Origin: Acanthaster planci
Taxonomy: Eukaryota > Echinodermata > Asteroidea > Valvatida > Acanthasteridae
Assembly: GCF_001949145.1 (NCBI RefSeq)
Contig: NW_019091473.1
Location: forward strand, 306,018 to 353,557
Length of the DNA stretch: 47,540 nt
Direction: 5' to 3'
In this document: positions 24,901-36,900 of the stretch, piece after piece
Layout of the letters: every line of letters starts with the position of its first letter
How positions within the stretch are numbered: the stretch's first letter is position 1
Translations under genes and position numbers: made by a program
The notes under the pieces: generated by a model
Seen by the model: the letters and a program-made list of their open reading frames with translations, nothing else
What the model was told of the DNA's origin: nothing
Databases searched by the model: none

Positions 24901-27900
24901 AAGCCATTACTGCGGTGGCACAATGCTTTCGGACAGGTAGTACAGGATGTCATAATTTGCCAAAAACAGACGTGGATCAAGCTTAACAACATGCGTGTGA
25001 GTGAGGTGCCACCACAGTTATGGTGTCTAATTGGATTAGTCCATAAAGTGTAATTTTTCTTGGCCAATTCCAGCAAAATTTAATTCAATTTAACATCTAA
25101 ATTCATTTCAAAAAGAATGATCCTTCACACAACAGTATTTGAAAATCAGAAGCAGGCATTTGATTTGGTTATCGAGTATTTCAGGTTCATTCAAATTTCC
25201 AAAGTCATTTTGTTGGTTCGCATCAAAGGACTTTAAAAAGGGGTTAATCGGGTCTTTGTTTTGTGAATATGCAATCTCGTTTCACTTGTGGGAATTCAAG
25301 TTTACATCAGTGATAAGCGCGCTTTGTCGATCCTATATAAAACCTGATATTAAAAAAAAGGTTAACATTGGTTCTTGAGACTTTTTTTTACAAAAATTGT
25401 GGTGGCTTTGGTTCTTACTGAAAAGTGTGCATCATAGGTTAGGAAAAGCTGATTAAGGGTATCCAGGGTAATAATGCTGAGAAATAGGCATAGATTTAAA
25501 CAAGAAATGAAGGCCCACAAAGAAATCATTCACAATCATTAAAATGATTGTGGAACTTGAATGTCACGCAGAATGACTTACAGTGAAAGACATACATGTA
25601 TAGCATTAACTTCTCCAATACTACTAAACTGAATGCTGATTTAACAAAAAAAGAAAATTATGTGCATATATAAGTTCCTATGTGCATCAATGAGTTTTAA
25701 TTTGACTGCACCTGTTGCACTGAAAAATGCTGATAGTGTAGTTTTGAATGGTCAAAAATGAAGTAGAATGACGGAAATGAAACTGAATGGTAAAGCTAGA
25801 AAATTATGTGTACGAAAACAAATTTGAATGTCAGGATAGGGAAAAAGAAACCCCAACACAAACCAAATTGTTGCATGCGAATGTGAATGCATGCTTGTTG
25901 ATGAAAATGAGTGGATTTTTGCTGAAATCAGCCTGGATACCCTTTTGAAAAAAATAAATTTTTGACCATGGATATGTTTGACAAGCATTTATGTGAAATG
26001 ACTCTTTAAAACTCACAGTTTTGTATCCTAAAGTTAGTCAACCAGTGTATGTTTTCAGGCCTTAAATTATGCCATGGGATAAGAATTTACCCAAGGGTAT
26101 TACCTGTCATTGGAGTGCACATACAAAGAACTGAGTCTATTTTTGATTTTTGTGCCAAAACAGATGCAGCCAGGGTTCGCCCCTACTTGGACTCTGGTGA
26201 TAAGGTCCGCTTGCTGGACATGGACCCAGGCAAGCTGAAGGAATTTCAGCTTGAGAGGTGTGGCTGGAATGAAGAAATCAACGACGTAAGTTCAAAATGA
26301 AGTGGAATTACATGTATGAGACTCCAAAAATGGATACAGCCAGACTTGAGCAGCAGTGAAATTCATGTGTAAGCCAACACGAGAGACTGACTCTCTGAAA
26401 CAGTACACAGTGTGCCAGTCTTTTTGGAGTTACAGTCACCTCTTCAAAGATGTTTGCTTTATGAGGCAATATGTTTTAGATTTACAGAGAACATGTACAT
26501 GTAACTAAGAATTTAATCAGCTCTGTGACTTGGCAACTGTATTTGTCTGTAAATATCGTAGGGTTGGGCTGGACAAAATATGTCTTCTCACCACATAACA
26601 CATAAGGTTTTTTTGCATTTTTGTGCATTCGATAAACTAAGCACCTTTTGCCACGTTTGCCTTTTCTTACTCATGCATCCAACTTCATATGGGATGTACT
26701 ATAGTCACACAAGTTGCTCATGCTGTTCTGTGGAATAGTCTAACCTTATTAATTAGAGCATTGTTAATACAGCATTTTGCTTACATGTATGACAAGGAAA
26801 TTTTTAGGTCCCAATCATTTGTTCTTCATGGTTTCCATTTCTGATGTTCCGATTTTTATGCTATTAAATCTGCATAGTCCAAAAGACCTCTCATTGTTTG
26901 CTGTTTGGACCACATGCTCAAAAAAGTAAACTGTATGTTTTTCCTAATTAATTGAACAATGATCATTATCTGCATTTCAACTGACACTAAAATGAAGGAT
27001 TCTGAAACTAATTCCGTGACAGTGTGCTTAACTAGGGAAACCTATAGGCATACACCCTGCACTCTTCACTGATCATTTGTATTTTGGTGAAAGTTTAGTA
27101 ATGCATTCTCAGTAATTGCCCAAAACCTATAAAGACTTTTGTGAAATTCAAAGGGTTTCCAATTGTTTCCACCTCAGTACCTTGGAAAAGTTGGAGAAGT
27201 CATTATGGTTGATAGGGATGGAGATGTGAAGATCAACTTTGGAGGATCATCCTACTTTATTAATCCATTGTGCCTCTCCATGGAGAAGAAAAAAGAGGTT
27301 GAGACTACAACAAGGAATCCACGTAGCACTGATGGTAATTGGTGGATACTCTCAAAACTGTGGGTGCCCAACCCATCAAACAAACTGTTGTTGTCACCAA
27401 CACAGTATTTGATGGCTTCAAAGTTATAATATCACAGTCTTCTTGAATGTGTTGTTTTGATACCAGATCAACCTATCAAAAATAGACCCTTATTGCGAAG
27501 CCAGAGCGTGCAGCTGATGAAGTCTTAATTACAAGATGCTGCTGGTCCTATTTCTTCACTAAAGAAGGCATGACTGTTTGAGCCATTAATACCTACTGAG
27601 TGTCACATTCTAGCTTTTCCCAAAGGTCAGCTTTATCAAAAAGGTTCAGTCTCAGGCTTCTCTTTCAACTGCATGAATGCACTCTTTAGTTCAGTAAAGT
27701 TCCACGCTTTTCACCAGAACCATCCAACTGACTACAGTTTATACAGCAAACTCCAGGGGAACTTTCAGTTTGCCGAATAGTTAAGTGTTTGAAATGACTC
27801 AGGAGCCTGAGATGTTTCCTGAGTAAACCATAGAAAAATTATCTTTATGTTTCTGTCATTAATTTGAGTTTTTGATGGTGATCGAGGAATCTCTCATTGT

Positions 27901-30900
27901 GCTCTGCTAAAGATCTGGGTGATTTGCTCGCTGCTCTTGTCCTGAAGTCTGAGCTGGAGAAACTTGGGGACCTTTTAGGAGGATCTGATGCATCGAGCGG
28001 AGCTGCTCTCTTTCAGGCAGCAGCTACCGGCAACACCAACAAAGTGCGGGAGATCATCAAGAATCACCCAGATGCAGTGAGCATGCTTTTAGAAACTGTA
28101 ATTCCCCCTCTCCCCCACAAAAAATGTTCACCGTCCACTGTTGTAGGTCCTGTATGTGCCTTGGTAAAATGCATGGACCGATGTCACAGCACTGCTTATT
28201 TAGTACCAAAGTTGTTCTTACCAACAGCAAAAAACCCTATTGCTTGTGCTGTTTCGTGAGAGACATTGTTCTAAAAAGTTGCTCATGCATGGAGATCTGT
28301 ATTGTTTTGTCACTGCTTTAAGCAACTTGTTCTCTGGGTAGAGCATGTTTGTTTTGGCTGAACCTGTTGCCTTACATTCTCCATACATGAAAGATTTGGT
28401 TGCTCTGGAAGCACAAAATTCACTTTGAATCAAATGCTTTGAAATCATGTCCAGGGTCTAGTAAATCATGGCACTATTTAACTGTGAGCAGTAATGTCGT
28501 GATTATTATGGCAGGATAATTTGCTATCCTTAACTATTACATGACATTGTTGTGCTAAAGCAGTTCCATGCATATTATCCATTGTTACATCACCAAGATA
28601 AGCAAATTTTTCCTCCAAGGTGAGCATGCCTTTTGCTGTGCTTACTGCTCACAGTCTCCATGAAATACGTAGAGCCTCTGGCATTATTAATGGTGACGTG
28701 AAGTTGGGCCCAGGTCTCATGCTAGACTGATGAAAGACCTTATAATCATATCATACGGTGAGAATGGAAAGGCAATTTTTACAAAGATGTTGGTATTATA
28801 GTGGCTGTCCTGAAAATAAATGTGATGTACTTTCAGCATAAATCATGTCTGTCATTGTCTGTAGACAATTATCAGAGATCCATGGTCACTTTGACAAAAG
28901 TGCCTTGTGAAGACTACGGGCATGTTCACTTAATTTCTAAACGTTAATATACAAATATTATGTAATGTTTATTTTACATATATTGTTTATAATATAATGT
29001 TTTCCTTTCTCAATCTGGAATAAAACACAGTTGTCTCATTCTAAATGGGAGTCTTACAAATATGTCTTATTTGATGAAATATTTAATTTGTGTTTGTATA
29101 TTATATAGAAGCATCAACATTCTTCATCTGTTCAAAAACGGACCTGTATTTCTATTCATCATCAGATGTCTACCATTTTGTGTGAAGAGCTGCATTGAGG
29201 CAGCTTTCATTTATGTACATATTTGGTCTGTTCCAAATCCACATCCACATTTCACTCCTGTACAATTGTAATGAGCCTTCTCTAATAATGCAGGAAGCAC
29301 ACTGAAAATGCAGACATGGAAATCGGATTTCACAGTGTTTATTCTGTGTAGCACTTGCATTACTTTTGTTCAAGCATACAGTTAAGTAATAGATAAGCAA
29401 ATTGAAGATATTCTCTTATTGCTGTTGTTTTCATTTTTCAGGTGAAATTTCAGAATGATGAGAAACAGACAGCACTCCAGGCAGCTGCTCATCGTGGTCA
29501 CATGGATGTAGTTTCTACTTTGGTTGGAGCTAAAGCACCACTTGAACTTGAGGATGAAGATGGAGATACAGCACTTGCTTATGCAGTACTTGGGTGCGCA
29601 ACCATTTTTTCAGCTCTGTGTTATCAAGGATGCACTGATTATATCACATTTTATGGAATCATTCCGAAAGTCTTTAAAAAGTATAGCTTAGTAAAGTTAA
29701 GAGTTCAATTAACCCTAATAGCAAATGGTTTTACAGGCAATGCTCAACTGTGTACTTTACTGAGTTTCCTGGAGCAACTATAAACATGCAGATAGGAAAT
29801 ATTCCATATTAAAAGCAGGTTACCCATTCCATGTATTTCTTCTTGTAGCTGGTTGTCAGCCCAAATTACTCAGCACCTGTAGAAATCAGGTCCAGCTGGC
29901 CAGTGGTGATTATGTCTTCATTTCATAGGATATAGTAATTTTTTTTATCAGTAAATCGCTATTTTCCAAACAGCAACAAGCCAGACATCGTCAAACATCT
30001 TCTGCTTGCTGGGAGCAACGTGAACGCAGCCAACAACAAGGGTTTGACTCCACTCCACCTGGCTGCTGCCAAAGGTCACCAGACATGCGTGGAAGTGTTG
30101 CTTAAACCGATGCCAAGTAGATGTGATGTAAACTGCAAAGTGAGTCAAAGTAATAACTGTTAAGCAGCTTAATGAAAGTGGGCTCTGTAGATCAATCATG
30201 CAAAACTTGTGCTAAACTTACCATGACCAATAGTTAATACATTCAATGGTAAAGAAAGATGTCAAATGTTTCCATTCCCCAACAGCTATACAGTTTGTTT
30301 ATAGTTACATATTTTGTTGTTTCTGTGTGTCTAATAAAGACGAATTGTTACTGTTGTTTGCAGGACCAAGCAGGAAATGTGCCACTCTACTTGGCCATGC
30401 GGTCAAAGAGCAAGCCCATTGTCAAGTTGCTTGTTGAGCACCAATGTATAGATTTGAGACTGACCAACAAGAATGGCTTCAACAGTCTTCATAATGCAGT
30501 TATGACCACAAATTTGTAGTAAGTTTTTTTTCCATAACCTTTCAATTTGTCGGGCATACCACGATCTGATCTCAATTTTTGGTCAAAATGGGTTTTTATC
30601 AAATTTTGAAAATATCCATCAACAGAATCATTTTGAGAAAATTTGGAAGAAAATAATTAGCTAAATATACTAAATTTGCTAATGAGTGCAATGGTGCATT
30701 GCAAAAGAAATTAATAAGTTATTTCATAAAACGACATATCAATTCCTTGGAGTAAATTTCGACACTTAAGAAACTACAAGAAAGGATATATCCGCCTGTA
30801 GGGTTCTGTGTGGGCCCTGATCTCACGCAAGGTCTGTGAGGTGTTTGTTCATCCGTGAAGACGGGAATTGAACTATGGATATTCACGTTCTAATAAGGTT

Positions 30901-33900
30901 TTAAATGATCTTTCTGGTTGGAGAAAAAGTTCAAGCTAAAATGGATGGGCGTTAATATCGGACAATCAGCTTGATTTTAACATCATATTCAGACAAACTT
31001 GTGTTCTTTATCTTAGAGCTCAAACGAAACAAATAGGTAGAGGGCTTCTGAAGTTATGAATTTGCGATGAGGCGAGGTGTGACAGAAATCGGCCTGAAAA
31101 TTGTTTACGCCGCTGTAAGAATGCAGATATAGATTTTTTCTCTTTGAAACTTGACAAGGTTTTAAGTCATTCAAAATTGATACTTGTATACTATAAGAAG
31201 AAGGACTAATGAACATCCAACTTGCCGAAAGAACAAAATTGAAAACACTGAGTGTTCCAAAGTTATGCTCTCAAAAAGAAAAAAAGTGCTGTTTTGGGAG
31301 GCCTTTTATGGATCTCTGCTTCCCACCGGATGCTCGTCGCTAAGGTTGCGCTACGAAATTCATATTTCACTGCGATAGGTCGCTTCGTGAAAAAAATAAT
31401 TTTGCATGTCTTGGTTTCACGAAGTGTCACAACTGCGTGTGTCCCTCCCACTCTGTACAATTTGTATGGAATGGCGCACCACAAAGTGACATTATGAGAA
31501 GTTGACCTCATCTATTACAAGGTCATGTCTAGTATGTTGACTCAACTGGAAAATGCTCATGTAAAACAATGGAGTGAAAACATTCAGCTTTTAGTCAGGT
31601 AATCAAACTGCGTTCGCGGTTTACGTACGTACGATGCACATTATACACTGCCATTGACCATGAGATGAGCACGTAGCTGGGCATTCTATGGCATCATTCT
31701 GTGAGTATTTCAACCAATTTAGCGAAGCAAACGGCAAGGTTTTTCTAAACTGTATTTACGTAATGTACTTTTAACACAAGAATTATAATCTAGCTTAGAA
31801 TATGAGTAAATCACTCCTGATTCAGGCCTGATCTGCACACAGGGTAGGGCCCTAGGCCTAGTAGTACTTGTAGGCCAAAGCTAGCAATGATGCCAAGTTT
31901 TTTGCAGGTGTAGCACAATATAATTAATTTCAAATCAACGGTATCCTTCATTTCACAATAGAGCAACTGTCCAGCTGAGTTCATATGTAGCCCCAATGCA
32001 TCGGTTACTGTCCTTTTTGAGGATTAGATTACCCGATTCCCCAAATATTGCCAGTCCATTTAAGATCAGTCATTTAGCCTAGCTTTTTATTGTCAAATGT
32101 GGCCAGCAGGAAACAGTCATTGACACACAGTGACATGATGTATGTTAAGCGGGGCTGAATAAAAATAGATTCTTACTGAATCCTACATAGGTGCAAACAT
32201 TTCATTGTCATTGCAATTATGGATGACTCTAGGGCTCTAACATCGCACAGTTATGACCTAATAAATTAAAAGTATTTTTAAAGTATGAGCCAAGATAGTT
32301 TTGTTGCTCTTACAACTGGCCAAAACGATGGTATCATATTCATAATGACCAGTGAGTTAAGGGTGCATGGATTTGGGTCTTGTACTACCTAAGATGATGG
32401 TCAGTTACCATTGACAATAAGTATTGTCCATATCAGTGACAAATTTTTAGTTTGGTTTATTACACTGAACGTACCGGTAGTAGAAGGTATTTAGTCATTA
32501 ATGATACTTGCTGATGAGATTTTTGTTTTTGTTTCGTTCTTACAGATCATGGATGTGCTTGTGCAGTGGTGGTAGCAAAAATGTTGTCAGTTCAACTGAT
32601 CTGAAATACAGACCTCCACTTCACGTTAATCAGACTGTGAAGATGAAATAGAGGAAGGTGGTAGAGTGTAAAAGTTAATGACTTTGAAGAGACAACAGGT
32701 AACATTGCTTATCGGGGGGGGGGAATTGTATAGTTGCATAGCATTTTCATGCAGTGGGGGAAGGGTGCATCAGTTTTGTGAAGAGGATATGTTGGAAAGC
32801 TGAGCTTCTTGATTTGCCAGTTTATTAGTTGAAATGCTATTCCAATAAATAAAACAATTTTTTTGAGCTGCCAAGTTCATTAAAAAGCTTCTTCCATGCC
32901 TTTTTAAGAGAACAGTGAAGATATAGTCAGCAACACTAGTACTGGAGATCAACGAAGCAGCGATGACAGAGATCAGGGGAAGAAGAGGGCGACAGCTCTG
33001 ATAAGGAACCTCTAAGTAGACTGGTCTCAGGTGAAAAAAGTAAGTGATTCTTTCAAAACAATAATTTTTCTATTTTTGATTTCTAAACTTTTCATGTAAA
33101 TTCCATTACTCTCATTGAAATTGAAGTCTAATCACAAGCATTCTTAAACTAAACTTGTCTTTTTCCATTTTGTTCTACCCACATATTTCTTACCACAAGT
33201 TCTTACCCTAGTTTATAGGTTTACCTGTTTGAGATTTAGAGGTTTTTACCACTGCTGTTTATTTGTAACTGAGTTAGTGTTGATTGAAAGTCTATGAATT
33301 TATATTCTTGCAGCCTCAACAACAGCATTCTTAAAATCAAAGGTTCCGTCAGATGCCATTGGGCCAGCTCAACAAGGAGAAAGGGCTTAAACCTGCTCCA
33401 ATTTTAACTGCCATGAAGAGACATTTGCTGCATGCGCGAGTTGCTCATGTCTCTTGTGTTTTGCGCATTTTATAAGTTCATCCTCCTGTGATACACACAA
33501 TGAATATTTCTTTCTTTATTCTGGATCTAATAAGGAATTGAACATACAGTACGCTGAAAAACAAACACAACCTGAGGCAAATGTGTTTTCTGATGACGTC
33601 CACGGTGAAATGAATACACCTGTGGATTTTTCTGATGGTGTACGAAATGACCCACAAACCTCGCCAGGATTTGGTTGTCAGGTCCCAGAAAGTTTTGAAG
33701 AAGAGGGGGGTCCAAAAATTGATGTGAGTGAGGTAACCGAAACTGCACATAGTCAGGCAAAAAATAAAACTGTGAAGCAAAAGAGAAATGATGGAGAGTG
33801 CTACTATACAGAGAAAACACACAGGTTTAAGGAAGGAAGAAAGACAAAACTTAGGTCAAGGTGTAATTCATTGTTCTGCAACGTCAGAAAACTTGAGTGC

Positions 33901-36900
33901 GATAAATTTTCTGAAGAAGACCGTCAATCCATTGGGGGTGCTTTTTTTCTAGCAGTAATTTGCAAGCACAGAAACAATGAATAGCACGCCATATTGAAAC
34001 AACATCCCCAACAAGTAGTACACGCAAGAAGAGGGTCTCACATTTTTACCTCCCTAAAGGTAAAGATAACTCACTTTGCCGTGTTTGCAAGATCATGTTT
34101 CTCAGTGCAATTGGAATTTCAGACCGTCAAGTTAGAACTGTTGTAAGTAAACTTGGTCCATGTAACATTCTCACAGCCGAGAGAAGAGGAGGAAACAGTC
34201 AAAAGGCAAAGATCAACTTCTCAAAAAGGAAGTTGAACATCACATTAACAGATTTCCTAAAATGGAGTGTCATTATTGCCGCCAAGCCACAACATTTCAG
34301 TATCTGTCAAGCGACTTGAACATAAACAGAATGTATGACCTGTGCCTGGCTGAGAACCCTAAGCAAAAGCTTCTCTGAGTTTCAATGCTAAAACACTGCA
34401 TGGCATGAAGCTTAAATTTCATAAAACCAAAAAAGATCCACGTGGGATATGTGAAACCTACCACAAGGGTAATGATACCGAAAAAGGTAAGCTCCATAAA
34501 GAATACATCAGGCACACTCAAGAAAAAATTGCTGTGAGAGAAATAAAGAGTCAGAAAAAAAGAACAGGCTCTCTTGGATCCACGAAAGTTCCAAGCATCT
34601 CTTTACGATCTGCAACAAGTGATCTACCTTCCTTGGTCTGGAAGAGGATCACTGTTTTATAAACAGAGGCTTGCCTGCTATAATTTCACAGTTTATGAAT
34701 TGGACAGTAGATCAGGATTTTGCTTCCTTCATCATGAAGGAATAGCAAAATGTGGTGCGAATAAAATAGCATCTAATTTGTACAAATACCTCTCAACACT
34801 TGACAGTAAAGGAACAGAAGAAGTTGCCCTTTTCAGCGATGGGTGTATAGGACAGAATAAAATTTCATCTTGCCAGCCATGCTTCTGTACATGTACTTGG
34901 TGCAGAATAATTTGTCACTGATCAAAATAACACTACTATTGCGAGACCAATCATGGTCAAAGTGAGGAAGATTCAATCTATAGTACTGTCGAGCGAACCC
35001 TGAAGGGGGCTGCAGACCTGTTCCCTGTCAGCTTGCAACATTGATTCAAGGTGCTAGAAAGACCCCTGACAAATATCACATCACAGAAGTACAAACGCAG
35101 GACATTCGAGATTGGAAGGCACTCAGTCAAACCATGCATATTTTGCACATGTACACCACTTTAGTGGGTAAGAATGTAGATTGGACGAAAGTGATGCAGG
35201 TTGAAGTGAGGAAAATCTACCCCAAAAGATCATGGTCAAATTTTCCCTCTTGGAGGACAAGTTCGACACAGTTAATTTGGAAGAGAGAAATTGGCACACA
35301 CTTCCAAAACACTTGCAATACCCACCCAGGCTGTGCCAAAGGAAGCTCGCCAAAAATACCTGAGGCAAAATACAGTGACCTGATGAGTCTTTGTGAGGGC
35401 TCAACACGGGTAATTTTCCATTCAGATCATATTGCCTTCCACCGACACCTTCCACATTAAACCACAGCGTGTTTCCTGCAACCAAATTCTGCCAACAGAT
35501 CTCTGTTAAGTGGAAATGCGGTAGTCTTGCTTGTATTAAGTATCAGACATTTCTGTAATTGCATTAATTAAAAGTTAGTGTGTAGACCGCTGTTCATGAA
35601 GCTGTGTATATCTTTGATTTTTGAACTTTTATTTTCAAGATTCAGTTCAAGAATCACAGGGGCGATGGTTGAATGTCTTCGAATAAAGTCATATATACCG
35701 GAAGTTCTTAGGAATTTCAAAACTTACTTATTAGTGTTGTTTTAAATCACTGATGAAGGGTTTACGATTACTAGTGGTGCAAGTATTTTGTCACTTGAGT
35801 TTAGATCAATACTTCACATAACAACTCAAAGATGTAACCTACATAGGCCGAAATTACATAACTTTCATTTAACGTATCAAATTTTCAATGCTAATTTCAA
35901 GATGTTGAATGTCATTGATTTATTATTAATGACGCTTCAATAAATATTGGGACAAAACTGGCGAACAGATTAAAGGTTTCATTTTTATGAATTCAAATAA
36001 ATCTAACGTCTCTGCTTAAACGAACATAAACATTATGTTCTCAATTTAATTGTAAACTGCATGAACTATATTTTCATAAAATTTACTCAGGGAAATACAT
36101 TGAACGAATTGAAATCGTACACACATTTAGGTCATCTTACGAGATAATTGTTTTATTAATAAATCAAAATTTCTGTTTTTGTATTGCCAAATGAAGATTT
36201 AAATGAATAGAAAACAATTTTTATGGGGCCAGGTGAAAATGTTCTTTTGAATTTGTGCATTTGACCACTGTTATATGAAAAACGTTGAATTTTTACATAA
36301 TAATCGTGTGTATTGAAAATGAACTTGGAAAATTTTTAAGGCGGGTGTTGATGATGGAAGGCGATGAACTTGATTGCGTTTTTAATGATATTGATAATTC
36401 TTGTTTTTGATTAAAAACAAATTTTCCTGGAAATGAACGAAATTTTGTGCATTTTGTTTTGTCAGTCTATCATGAGACAATCATCAAATATTGTCATTGA
36501 AATTTGGCTTAGCACCATAGCAGCCAAAAACAGTGTTATTTTAAAGTTATTTCATTTCTTCAGTTACCCTTTCCAGTACTTCCCCCATATTAGGACCCAA
36601 ATCAGTGCTAAGCATCGCTGTATCACTGATGAATCTACTGATCTTAGAAAAGGAAACATTTAGTTTCAGCAGGTTGTAAGTTCCTGCCCGACACATACAA
36701 AAAGATCTATGTGCGCATACGCAATGGACATAGACCACTCTTACTGGGAGACAAACACAAATTTGTCTTTTCACGAAGTGACCTATCTGCATAGGTCACT
36801 GTTTTTGCAGACGAAGTATGGGCAGAAAATTTCCACTAAGTGACATGTGGTTTTGGCACTTATTTTTACTGAAGTATTGGTTATTTTCCGTCTTGGAAAG

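Noticed and set aside
29594-29783. Extension of the ankyrin frame past exon 9
   Set aside because: The extra residues lose the ankyrin pattern, while exon 10 continues the repeat in the correct phase.
33478-33822. Two antisense open frames of 97 and 114 codons
   Set aside because: They are shadows of the sense transposase-like remnant.
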